In this document: positions 45,579-54,377 of the stretch, in pieces
Numbering within the stretch: the stretch's first letter is position 1
Layout of the letters: each line of letters begins with the position of its first letter
Source: Singulisphaera sp. GP187
Lineage (GTDB): Bacteria; Planctomycetota; GCA-002687715
Direction: 5' to 3'
Assembly: GCA_945907755.1 (NCBI GenBank)
Contig: CAMDTN010000010.1
Span: forward strand, 1 to 61,656
DNA: 61,656 nucleotides
Made by a program: the position numbers and the translations under genes
The notes under the pieces: generated by a model
The model's database searches: none
Told to the model about the DNA's origin: nothing
What the model saw: only the letters and a program-made list of their open reading frames with translations

Positions 45579-47534
45579 TCACTTTGCTTGGGCGTAAGCG
45601 GCCAAGGCGCGCTCCAGTTCCACGACGAAGGTGGCCGGATCGGTCACGAACTGCAGTTTGTACCCAAATTTTGCCAGCACGGTGCCGTCCCGCGGGTCAA
45701 CCACCACATAGGCCGGCAACTGGCGGCTGCCCACCAATTCCTGCTGCAACTGCGCTGTGCGCGCCTTCAGCTCATCGTTCCGTTCGTCGGCGTACAACGC
45801 CACTTGCACCAATCTGCCAAATGCCGCGCGGACCCGCGCGTCTTTGAAGGTGGATTCCTCCACGCTTCGGCAGTTGGATCATCCATAGCCTGTGAAGTCA
45901 ATGAACAACGGAACTTTCAGTTCCTTCGCGCGCGCAAGCGCCCCGTCGTAGTCGTTCTTGAAGTGCAGCGCGCTGACACGCGGCGGCCCATGATTCATCG
46001 GGCCCGATTGAGCCACCTCTTCCGTCTCCGGCGGCAAGTAGGTGGCGATGCTCCAGTCGATGGGCCCGCCGAGCAATCCACGCAATAGATAGAAGCTGAG
46101 GATCAGCAACAACATGCTGAACATCAGCCCCAACACGGGAGTGCGTTCTCTTGGTGAGTCATGCGGCAGGCGGAAGACCCCCAGCAAGTACAGCGCCATC
46201 AAAAACCCGCAGGCCACCCATGCGCACAGCACAACGGAGCGCGTGAACACGCCCCAGCCGAGCACGGCATCGCCCGCGCCAAGAAACTTGAACGCCGCCA
46301 TCACTTCCACGAAACCCATGCACACTTTGATTTCGTTCAGCCAGCCGCCAGATTTGGGCAGGGCTTTGAGGCGCGCAGGGAACACAGACAAGAAAAAGAA
46401 CGGCACGGCCAACACGCTGGAAAACACAATCATGCCCAAGAGCGGGCGGGTCCATTCGCCGCTGGTAGAAGCCGTTGCGAGGATCGTGGCCACAAATGGT
46501 GCAGTGCAAGTGAAGGTGGTCACTGCAAAGAGCATGCCCAGCATCCAAATACCCAGCGCACCGCCACGGCCACGAGCGCTGCCAGCAAGATTCGTGAGCG
46601 CCGCAGGCAATTGCAGTTCGAACATGCCGAACAAAGCCAGCGCGAAGAAGATGAACAGTGCGCCGATGCCAAGTTGCGTGGCCCAGTGCAGCGCGAAATC
46701 GCTGGCGCCACTTTCGCCCAGCGCCACTGTGAACAGTGCGCCGATGGCGGTGAAAGACACCACGATGCCCAGCGCGTAAACAGCCCCAAGCCCCACTGCA
46801 GAACCGTTGCTCTTCTCGGCTTGTTTGGTGAACACCGAAATGGTGATGGGAATCATGGGAAACACGCAGGGTGTCAGCAGCGCAACCAAAGCCGCCAATG
46901 CCGCCTGCAGCAAGAACTCCCACAGCGGGCCAGCCGCGTTGGGGTCTGCGGTGGTGCTCGTCGCACTGCCGGCCACGCTCGAAGGCGCAACCGCAATGTT
47001 CGTCGGCGGCGCCACCACGGGCGGCGCCACCACCGTGTCCACATTCACTGCGGCAGCGGCACTTGCCTCAACTAACACCTTGCCCGTGAGTTGGAGGTCT
47101 GCAGGCGGCAAACAAAACTCATCCGTGCAAGCCATGAAGCTCATCACCAAGGCGATGTTCTGTTCGCCAGCCGCATTCAGCCGCAACGGAACACTGAATG
47201 CGATAGTGCCATCGAAGTAGTCGTAGGTGTTGTGCGGGTCTTCGTGGTGCTTCGGTGCCCGCGCAGATTTCGCGGCTCCAGCTATCTCAAAACCCGTCGC
47301 GTTGGCGGCCAACGCAAATGTGGTGGGCGTTTCGTAAGCCAGCGCTTTCAGCCCATAGATGTGATAGAGCTTGTCAATGACGACGGTGACGACCGCTTCA
47401 ACAGTTGCGCCTTGCGCCGCCTTCTCCGGCAGCTTGAAGGACTGAATGCTGACGGGCTGTTCTTCGCCAAACTGCGCGGGCAGTTGCACTGCAATGCCAA
47501 GCAAGAGAAAAAGGGACACAACAATTTTCATCAT
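45579..47534 (-). CDS. dsbD: Thiol:disulfide interchange protein DsbD, predicted selenoprotein (Sec552)
   Basis: A 651-residue reading if one internal TGA (45879-45881) is read through. Parts in order: signal peptide (MKIVVSLFLLLGIAVQLPAQ); a periplasmic alpha domain with ACTDEFCLPP; eight hydrophobic segments with the two redox cysteines in LLTPCVFPMIPIT and TTFTCTAPFV; and a C-terminal thioredoxin domain. The last reads FIDFTGYG-U-SNCRSVEESTF, with the cis-proline later in LPAYVVVDP. The TGA falls exactly where the family has the first cysteine of CxxC. DsbD carries electrons from cytoplasmic thioredoxin to the periplasm, and Sec would replace the N-terminal active-site Cys. The two open pieces are in the same frame with no other interruption. 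A candidate SECIS hairpin follows. A nonsense mutation or sequencing error is the alternative. Confidence 0.8.
45846..45868 (-). promoter_or_regulatory. Candidate bacterial SECIS element in dsbD
   Basis: Ten nucleotides after the in-frame UGA the mRNA can form GAAG-C-GUGGA-GGAA-UCCAC-CUUC. This makes 9 pairs, one bulged C and a GGAA loop. The loop begins 20 nt after the UGA and starts with G, which fits the published features of bacterial SECIS elements (loop 16-37 nt from UGA, G among the first loop bases). Confidence 0.65.
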
Positions 47535-47717
47535 GCGGGGCTCATTTCGATGCGGAGTCTATCCAACGGATGGAAATACCACTGGCCCCGCAGGGATTAG
47601 TGCCCTCAGCAGAAAATGTGAGCACGCGAATTGGCAAACAACCTCAGGTCGCCCGTATAGGTGCATGAAGAGTCGCTTCTGTGCCGCATCTGCTTTGGTG
47701 CAGGGGTACTCTCCTTG

Positions 47718-47747
47718 GTCGCGAGGTTCTTAGTCGAGACCTGCGAC
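47718..47747 (+). other. Hairpin upstream of the 47762 gene
   Basis: GTCGC and AGGT pair with ACCT and GCGAC (9 pairs, one bulged G), just before the GAGGTG ribosome binding site. Its role is unknown. No T-run follows on the plus strand. Confidence 0.4.
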
Positions 47748-47761
47748 GCCAGAGGTGCCTC

Positions 47762-48097
47762 ATGGAACTACTCGCACGCTACGAACTCATCCTGACCCAA
47801 GCCTTGGCCGAGCTCGGCCCGGTGACGCGCCCCAAGAGCGCTGAGAAAGCGTTCGAAGCGGACGCCATCGCGGCCCCAGACTTGGGCGACATTCTTTACC
47901 GACTTTGTATTGAACACGGCGTGGCCTACACGCCCTTTCGCGAAACCGTCATCAAGCTCATCTCTGATCCTGCTCCTACAGCGCGCGTTTCAAAGTCCGG
48001 GCAGACGCGAACCAAGCCGTTCGGGGATGCCATGCTCGCGGACCACGCCTTGATTCTGCTGGCGCTGGAGATGATGCCCCCAGATCTGCCCTTCTAA
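47762..48097 (+). CDS. Hypothetical protein, 111 residues
   Basis: The ATG has a GAGGTG box six bases upstream. The product is a small, soluble, mostly helical protein (MELLARYELILTQALAE) with no signal peptide, membrane segment or motif I recognise. It ends 2 nt from the stop codon of the convergent ParA gene. Good start signals and the tight convergent spacing support it as a gene. Confidence 0.65.
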   Translation: MELLARYELILTQALAELGPVTRPKSAEKAFEADAIAAPDLGDILYRLCIEHGVAYTPFRETVIKLISDPAPTARVSKSGQTRTKPFGDAMLADHALILLALEMMPPDLPF

Positions 48098-48099
48098 GC

Positions 48100-49161
48100 T
48101 CAGGCTTCTGGAGCGCTGCGGTTGGCTGGCTTAGCTGCGCGGCGCGCGGCAGTGCGCGCCACCGTAGGGGCCTTGCGCGGCGTTGCATCGCTGGCTGCGG
48201 GCTGTGTGTTCGCAGGCTTGGATTGTTGGCGCTGCACCGGAGCAACCGGCTCAATCACCGCGTCATCTACCGGCTTTGCAGCCCGCGCCGCTTTCGCCAT
48301 GGCGCGCGCCACAGAATTGGAAGCCGCCTTCTGCTCTTTCACTAACGCTTCCAGCGCTTCACTGGCGACAGCCTTCGCATCCACGCCATGCAAGCGCTGG
48401 AGGTATTCCACAGCGAGGTCCATGTAATCCGCCGCCCCGTTGCTGTCCGCTGCATAACGGAACACTGACTTGCCATGGCTGGTGGCCTCGGACAGTTTCA
48501 CGTTGGGGCGGATGTTGGTTTCGAAATAACTCTCGCCGGCCCACTTGCGCACTTCGGCGATGACCTCGTGAGTGAAGCGCGCGCGGCGATCCACTTTGCA
48601 GGCCACGATGCCACCTAAAACCAACTTGGGGTTCAAGCGGCGCTGCACCAACGCGATGACTTCCATCAGGCGCGCATAGCCCTGCAGGCCGAAGAACTCC
48701 GCTTGCAGCGGCAAAAGCACGCGCTCCGAAGCGCCCAGAGCGTTCAGCGACAGCAGCCCTAACGAAGGTGGGCAGTCGATCAGCACATCATCGAATTGGT
48801 GCTTGCCGGACTTCTCCATGGCTTCGAGAGCGTCGCGCAAACGCGTCTCGCGTCCCATGGCCGCCACGAGTTCCAGTTCGGCACCGGCAAGGTCGCGCGT
48901 GGAAGGCACGATCCAAACATTGCGCTCTTCGGTGGCCACGATGGCCTTGTCCAGCGGCGCTTCGTCCACCAAAACATCGTAGGTCGTGCTCTGTTTGCTG
49001 TCGTGATCGAAGAAGCCGAGGTGCGCACTGAGATTGGCTTGCGGGTCGAGGTCCAGCAGCAGCACTCTGCGACCGCAGAGGCCGAGGGCTACGCCGAGGT
49101 TTGCCACCGTAGTGGTTTTCCCTACTCCGCCCTTCTGGTTGATAACCGCCGTGGTTTTCAT
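48100..49161 (-). CDS. ParA/Soj-family ATPase with Ala/Pro-rich tail
   Basis: A 353-residue protein. It has the Walker-type motif NQKGGVGKTTT, LDLDPQAN, VLIDCPPSLGLLSLNAL and the later FETNIRPNVKLSEA segment, all typical of ParA. About 100 C-terminal residues form a low-complexity tail rich in Ala, Lys and Pro, possibly DNA-binding. No ParB gene is adjacent, so it may position something other than the chromosome. ATG at 49161 or 49170; both lack a strong ribosome binding site. Confidence 0.88.
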   Translation of the reverse strand: MKTTAVINQKGGVGKTTTVANLGVALGLCGRRVLLLDLDPQANLSAHLGFFDHDSKQSTTYDVLVDEAPLDKAIVATEERNVWIVPSTRDLAGAELELVAAMGRETRLRDALEAMEKSGKHQFDDVLIDCPPSLGLLSLNALGASERVLLPLQAEFFGLQGYARLMEVIALVQRRLNPKLVLGGIVACKVDRRARFTHEVIAEVRKWAGESYFETNIRPNVKLSEATSHGKSVFRYAADSNGAADYMDLAVEYLQRLHGVDAKAVASEALEALVKEQKAASNSVARAMAKAARAAKPVDDAVIEPVAPVQRQQSKPANTQPAASDATPRKAPTVARTAARRAAKPANRSAPEA

Positions 49162-49286
49162 CGCGTGCATGCTGACGGCAGTCACCGTGCAGGCCGCACG
49201 GTGCAGTCCTAAACCGCCGGTCGCATGGTAGGTCGCTGGTCCCGGGGGTGTCAACCTTCTATCCTCCGGCGGAGGCGCGACGCGTC

Positions 49287-49979
49287 GTGAAGAAGGCCAT
49301 CATCCTCTTGTCTGGCGGGCTCGATTCCACGGTGGCGGCTTGGTTGCTGCGTCCAGAGGTCGAACCGGTTTTGGCGCTCACGGTGGACTATGGCCAGAAG
49401 GCTGCCCGCCGTGAACTAGCCGCGGCCTACAAGATTGCGCTGCAACTAGGGGTGCCGCACCGCACGGTGTTCATCCCTTTCTTGCGCGAAGCCGCCCGCG
49501 GGGCGCTGACCGACCCTCGGGCCGAAATCCCGCGCCCAAGCCTAGCGGACCTCGACGACACACTCGGCGCCGGCGCCCGCAACGCCGCCCAGGTCTGGGT
49601 GCCTAACCGCAACGGCGCGCTGATCGCCATGGCCGCCACTTGGGCCGAGTCCAACGACGTCGAGCATGTGGTTTGCGGTTTCAACCGCGAAGAAGCAGCG
49701 ACCTTTCCGGACAATTCGCAGGCCTTCATCGACGCGACCAACGCTGCGCTGGCCTTTTCCACCCGCAACCATGTCAGCGTGCTGGCGCCAACCATCGCGA
49801 TGGACAAGAGCGCCATCGTGGCCGCCGGCCGCGCCGCTGGGGCCCCGCTGGACATGTGTTGGTCCTGCTATCTGGCAGGAGACACCCCCTGCGGCCGCTG
49901 TGAATCCTGCTTGCGTTTTCGGCGCGCGCTTGCCGCCAATGGCATCCGCTGCGAAAGTCCCTCGGGAGAGAAATCATGA
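49287..49979 (+). CDS. queC: 7-cyano-7-deazaguanine synthase QueC
   Basis: A 230-residue PP-loop ATPase. The PP-loop is LLSGGLDSTVAAW and the zinc site is CWSCYLAGDTPCGRCESC. It converts carboxy-deazaguanine to preQ0 for queuosine and related 7-deazaguanine nucleosides. The GTG at 49287 is chosen because the conserved strand KKAIILLSGG follows. A GTG at 49248 adds a 13-residue leader. It overlaps the lipoprotein gene by 4 nt. Confidence 0.92.
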   Translation: MKKAIILLSGGLDSTVAAWLLRPEVEPVLALTVDYGQKAARRELAAAYKIALQLGVPHRTVFIPFLREAARGALTDPRAEIPRPSLADLDDTLGAGARNAAQVWVPNRNGALIAMAATWAESNDVEHVVCGFNREEAATFPDNSQAFIDATNAALAFSTRNHVSVLAPTIAMDKSAIVAAGRAAGAPLDMCWSCYLAGDTPCGRCESCLRFRRALAANGIRCESPSGEKS

Positions 49980-50542
49980 TCCGCACCGCCACCTTGCTTT
50001 GCGCTTTGGCCATCCTTGCTGCTTGCAGCGCCGCACCTGAACGCGCTCCGGTTGATGAGACCAGCACGGCACCTGGGTTTGCCGCAGCCGCCATTGTGGA
50101 CATCGCTGTAGTGCGCGCTGTCTGCCCTGAAGGCAGCGACGAATTGCTGGGGCCAGATCTGCGCGCAGCCGCACGCAAAGCGCTCATCAACGATAAGAGC
50201 TATGCGGTGCCGGTGGATTCGTTTGTCGATGGTGTGATCGCACAAAAAAATGTGGAACCCGCGCGCGCAGCGGAAGCCATGGGTTCTGATGGCGTGTTGG
50301 CCATTCGCCTCGAACAGTGGGACGCGGGCGCATTCATGGGCAGCGGCCGCATCACGGCCAGCGCCACCGCCACGCTGTACGGCAAGAACGGCGTGGAACT
50401 GTGGAAGCACACGCTCAAAGATCGCGCGGTGCTTTATGGCGGCACCGTGAACGGCAGCAATTACCGCGAAGCCATCGTGGCGGTGACGCGCACCTTCGCC
50501 ACAGAAGTGCTCGCGACGTTACCTCGGAAGATCGCGCGCTAA
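49976..50542 (+). CDS. Small predicted lipoprotein
   Basis: A 188-residue protein with a lipoprotein signal (MIRTATLLCALAILAAC; Cys at 17). The mature part resembles the LpoB/GNA1162-like lipoprotein style (a beta-alpha core with VLAIRLEQWD, then a conserved ALYGGTVNG-like turn), but I cannot name the family with confidence. The ATG overlaps the queC stop (ATGA), which suggests co-translation without telling a shared role. Confidence 0.75.
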   Translation: MIRTATLLCALAILAACSAAPERAPVDETSTAPGFAAAAIVDIAVVRAVCPEGSDELLGPDLRAAARKALINDKSYAVPVDSFVDGVIAQKNVEPARAAEAMGSDGVLAIRLEQWDAGAFMGSGRITASATATLYGKNGVELWKHTLKDRAVLYGGTVNGSNYREAIVAVTRTFATEVLATLPRKIAR

Positions 50543-50558
50543 GCGCGCGGGCGGCGCG

Positions 50559-52034
50559 TCACTGCGGCTTCATCAGCGGGAACAGCACGACATCGCGCAA
50601 GTTCTCTTGGTTGGTTAGCAAGCACACCAAGCGATCGATGCCCATGCCGAAGCCTGAAATCGGCGGCATGCCACCTTCCATAGTCTCGAGGTAGTCCTCG
50701 TCCATCTCCATAGCCTCGGCATCACCGCCAGCTTTCAATTGTGCTTGCGATTCCAAGCGCGCGCGCTGATCCAGCGGATCTACCAATTCGCTGTAGGCGT
50801 TAACGATTTCCCAACCGCGCACCACCAATTGGAAACGGTCGGTAAGCGCAGGGTCGCGATCGCTGCGCCGCGCCAAAGGCGAAAGATCAATGGGGTGGTC
50901 CACTAAGAAAATCGGGCCATCCATCTGCGGGCGCGAGACTTTCTTGTAGAGCTGGTCCACGAGGTTTCCGTAGCCCAAGTCTTTGATTTCCGCTTCCGGC
51001 AGCGGCAAACCCTTGGCGCGGATGGCCGCGCGCAACGCGTTGGCATCTGTCACAGCAGCGATGTCAATGCCGCAGTCCTTCAGAATCAAATCGCGGAACG
51101 AAACGCGCGGCCACTCGCCGCTGAAATCCACACGGTGTCCGCGCAGTTCCAAATCCAGTTTGCCGAGGGTGCTCTGCAACACATGTTGAATGAGCGCTTG
51201 TGTGAAGCGCATGTTGTCTTCGTAGTTCCACCACGAGGAGTACCACTCCAGCATGGTGAAGTCCTGCAAGTGCGAAGGGTCCATGCCTTCGTTGCGAAAG
51301 CAGCGCGCAAATTCATAGACGCGATCGAAGCCGCCGGCGATGAGGCGCTTCAGCCAAGTTTCCGGCGCGATGCGCAGGAACACTTCCATGTCCAAGGCGT
51401 TGTGATGGCTGTTGAAGGGCTTGGCCGCTGCACCTGAAGCCTTGGTCTGCAGCACCGGAGTGTCCACTTCGACAAAGCCATGCTGTTCCAAGTAGGCGCG
51501 CGTGGCGGACACCACCTTGGAGCGGAACAAAAACCTGTCCATGGACTCGCGGTTCATCAGCAAATCCAAATGCCGCTGGCGATAGCAAGTTTCTTGGTCG
51601 GTGACGCCGTGCCATTTTTCCGGCAGCGGGCGCAGTGTCTTGCCAAGGAACACGAAGCTGCTGGCGGCCACCGTGGGCTCGCCCGTTTTGGTAAGCATGG
51701 TGGTGCCGGTCACGCCGATGAAGTCGCCGATATCCACCAGTTTCTTCCAGACTTCACGGTAAAGCTCTTCCCCCACCGCGTCGCACTGCACTGAAATCTG
51801 GCAGCGGCCGCTCTGGTCTTGCAGCGTGGCGAAACTCATGCGCCCCATAACGCGCATGGTCATCAGCCGCCCGGCGACGCGCACGCCTTCAGTGCCTACG
51901 GGCAGGCCCCGCGCCTCCGCCAGAGTGTGCGTTCGTTCGTAGCGCTCGGGGTACGGGTTCACCCCCGCAGCGCGCAGGCGCTCGAGCTTAGAGATGCGCA
52001 CCTCCCGCTGTTCGTTGCCGCTTCCAGTACTCAT
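50559..52034 (-). CDS. lysS: Class II lysyl-tRNA synthetase
   Basis: A 491-residue enzyme that charges tRNA-Lys. The N-terminal OB fold is followed by class II motifs: motif 2 in EFARCFRNEGMDPSHLQDFTMLEW and motif 3 at the C-terminus in GFGMGIDRLVCLLT. FLRIAPETWLKRLIAGGFDR is typical. It ends 16 nt from the convergent lipoprotein gene. Confidence 0.96.
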   Translation of the reverse strand: MSTGSGNEQREVRISKLERLRAAGVNPYPERYERTHTLAEARGLPVGTEGVRVAGRLMTMRVMGRMSFATLQDQSGRCQISVQCDAVGEELYREVWKKLVDIGDFIGVTGTTMLTKTGEPTVAASSFVFLGKTLRPLPEKWHGVTDQETCYRQRHLDLLMNRESMDRFLFRSKVVSATRAYLEQHGFVEVDTPVLQTKASGAAAKPFNSHHNALDMEVFLRIAPETWLKRLIAGGFDRVYEFARCFRNEGMDPSHLQDFTMLEWYSSWWNYEDNMRFTQALIQHVLQSTLGKLDLELRGHRVDFSGEWPRVSFRDLILKDCGIDIAAVTDANALRAAIRAKGLPLPEAEIKDLGYGNLVDQLYKKVSRPQMDGPIFLVDHPIDLSPLARRSDRDPALTDRFQLVVRGWEIVNAYSELVDPLDQRARLESQAQLKAGGDAEAMEMDEDYLETMEGGMPPISGFGMGIDRLVCLLTNQENLRDVVLFPLMKPQ

Positions 52035-52166
52035 GCTTGACCTCGCGCAGGGTTATAGCCACTCGCCGCACCTCGCGGCAGGCCCGCTGCCCCAACACCT
52101 TCTTCGAGGCTTCGGGCTGATAGACTCGCCACACTCCAGCCAAGGGAAAAGTCGAGGAATATCACC

Positions 52167-53762
52167 GTGCGCAATCTCATTTGCTTGTGTCTTTTCTCGT
52201 TGCTCACCTGCCACACGCTGTTCGCTCAGGCGGATGTGATCGCCAAAGCGGAAGGCCATCGCACCAAGGGCGAACACCAGGAAGCCGCAGACCTGTTGAG
52301 CGCCAACTACGAGGCCATCAGCAAGGACGCTAAGGCCCTATGGATGCTAGCGGACAGCCACTATCAACTTGGCGACAACGACCGCGCGATGCAGAGCATC
52401 GTGAAGGCCACCGACCTCGCGCCAACGGAGAAGCAGTACCAGAAGACCGCGGCGCAGGTGTTCTATGCGCGTGCCGAAGAGTTCAAGACATCGCCCAACG
52501 CTTCGCAAGGCAAGATCGATTCCTACTTCGAAGAAGCGCTGAACTTCGTGCGCGCAGCCATCAAATTGGATGGCAAAGACCTGGATGCGCTGACTCTCGC
52601 TGGCGAAATTGCGTGGAACTTGAACAAGCCAGCAGATTCCGCTGGCTTCTACGAACAAGCCGCCGTGGTGGAGCCAACGGAGTCCAACCACATGTTCTTT
52701 GCCGCCCGCGGGCACCGCGCTGCGAAGAACTATGGCGTAGCGCTGGAGTACTTGAACAAGGGGTTGAAGCTGAAGCCAGCAGCCGCGTGGTTCCATCGCG
52801 AGAAGGGCCATGTGCTGATGGAGAGCGGCGGGGCCTTGGGTTTGGAGCAAGCGGCACAGGCGTATCAAGATGCGCTGTGTTCGAAGGAACTTGATTCGCA
52901 ATCGGAATCTGAAGCGGCCCAAGGCATTTGGGCGGCGCGCGGCGCGTTGGGCGATTTCGCCGGCGGGCAGAAAGCCATGGAAGCTTGGGCGGCCGCGAAC
53001 ACGCGCATGCCTCGCGCCAAATGGTGGGTGGGCTACTACCTCGCGCAGCAAAAGAAGTACAAAGAAGCACTCGCTGCCTACGCTGCTGCCTTCGAAATTG
53101 CATCAGGACAGTACGCGGAAGCTGCGCTGGAAGCCGGTAACTGCGCCAAGGAATGCGGCGACTTGGACGCGGCCTCCGAGTGGTGGGGCAAGGCGCAGAA
53201 GTTGGCAGACCCTGCCAGCGGCGATCAGCGCGGCAGTTTCAATGTGCTGGTTGCGGTGGGCCCGCACTTCGAAGGCAATCAGTTCGAAAAAGCCATCGGC
53301 ATGCTGGAGAAATATTCGCGCCACGCTCCGGCCAACTACTCGGTCTACAACAATCTCGGCTTCGCCTATCGCGAACTGGGCAGCGCGCGCGTGCGCGAAT
53401 CCAAAGCCAGCGCCAAAGAACTCTGGGGCAAATCTCGCGACTGGTACGAAAAGGCCTCCGCTGAAGTCTTGAAACTGGACAATGTCGAAGGCAAGACCAA
53501 GGCCCAGACCCTGAATGACACCGGGCTCATCTACCACTATCACCTAGAGGATGTGGCCAAGGGCATCGGCTTTTACAAACGCGCTCTGGAATGCGACGCC
53601 ACATTTGGTGATGCACTGGAGAACTTGGCCATGTGCTTCAACATCCAAGGCCGCTACGAAGAAGCCGTACCGCTGCTGGAGAAGCTATTGAAAGCTGAAC
53701 CCGCGCGCCTCGTCGCCCGGCGCGAGATGGAAAAGGCCCGCAAGGGCCTCGAGAAGAAGTGA
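52167..53762 (+). CDS. Secreted TPR protein
   Basis: A 531-residue protein. The GTG start has a GAGG box nine bases upstream. A signal peptide (MRNLICLCLFSLLTCHTLFAQ) is followed by about ten TPR-type helical repeats (for example ALWMLADSHYQLGDNDRAMQS and YNNLGFAYRELGSARVRES). It is likely to act as a periplasmic scaffold. The partner is unknown. Confidence 0.85.
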   Translation: MRNLICLCLFSLLTCHTLFAQADVIAKAEGHRTKGEHQEAADLLSANYEAISKDAKALWMLADSHYQLGDNDRAMQSIVKATDLAPTEKQYQKTAAQVFYARAEEFKTSPNASQGKIDSYFEEALNFVRAAIKLDGKDLDALTLAGEIAWNLNKPADSAGFYEQAAVVEPTESNHMFFAARGHRAAKNYGVALEYLNKGLKLKPAAAWFHREKGHVLMESGGALGLEQAAQAYQDALCSKELDSQSESEAAQGIWAARGALGDFAGGQKAMEAWAAANTRMPRAKWWVGYYLAQQKKYKEALAAYAAAFEIASGQYAEAALEAGNCAKECGDLDAASEWWGKAQKLADPASGDQRGSFNVLVAVGPHFEGNQFEKAIGMLEKYSRHAPANYSVYNNLGFAYRELGSARVRESKASAKELWGKSRDWYEKASAEVLKLDNVEGKTKAQTLNDTGLIYHYHLEDVAKGIGFYKRALECDATFGDALENLAMCFNIQGRYEEAVPLLEKLLKAEPARLVARREMEKARKGLEKK

Positions 53763-53805
53763 TCCGCGGACCTCGTTGTTCAAGCGATGTCAACTGACAT
53801 CGCGT

Positions 53806-54369
53806 TCAGGCGATGTCGATGTGGTCTTTCCTGCAGCGCTGTTCTAATGCCGATTGCAGCAGCGGATGGTGGCAGCGGAAAGCCACACCGCTGCGTCGCA
53901 GCGAGAAGCGTGCTTGCAAAGCTGTGTCGCAGATCCACAGCGTGCGACCTGGGCCTCCTGCCGCGAGCAGCGCGTGCAGCAGCGTTTCAATCTCGCCGAC
54001 ATCGCAAGCCAACGCCAGTCTGCAGGGTGCAAGTGCCAGCAAACACTGCGCCGCATGTGTTGCATCCGCTGCAAGTAGCGTTTGTTCCGCCTGTTGCCGC
54101 GCTGCACCCAACGCCGCCAGTGTGCTCAGTTCATCCGGGCTATCGCCATAGGCTGCATACCAGCCAGCGACGCCCGTGCGTTTGCTCAAAGCGCGCGCAA
54201 GGCCAGCAACAACTCCAGCGGCGCTCTGCGCGCGTTGTGCCGAAGAGCTGACCTCTGTAGGCAGCGTGCTGAGCAACAAGCGCGCTTCGCCTTCCGCGAG
54301 GAAGGCGCTGCTCCTCGCGGCGGCATTGCGCGCGAGGCCCACGATTTCCTCGCGGCCGACTAAGCGCAA
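53806..54369 (-). CDS. Hypothetical protein, Ala/Leu-rich
   Basis: A 187-residue reading that starts with TTG 8 nt after the glycosyltransferase stop codon, with a GAGG box 8 nt upstream. The sequence is Ala- and Leu-rich with scattered Cys and no motif I recognise. The frame is open further upstream but that part lies inside the glycosyltransferase gene. It is probably the last gene of a two-gene transcript. Confidence 0.55.
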   Translation of the reverse strand: MRLVGREEIVGLARNAAARSSAFLAEGEARLLLSTLPTEVSSSAQRAQSAAGVVAGLARALSKRTGVAGWYAAYGDSPDELSTLAALGAARQQAEQTLLAADATHAAQCLLALAPCRLALACDVGEIETLLHALLAAGGPGRTLWICDTALQARFSLRRSGVAFRCHHPLLQSALEQRCRKDHIDIA

Positions 54370-54377
54370 CGGCGGCC

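Noticed and set aside
47535-47761. Possible RNA gene between dsbD and the 47762 gene
   Set aside because: I see only one hairpin near the second gene's ribosome binding site and no tRNA or riboswitch signature.
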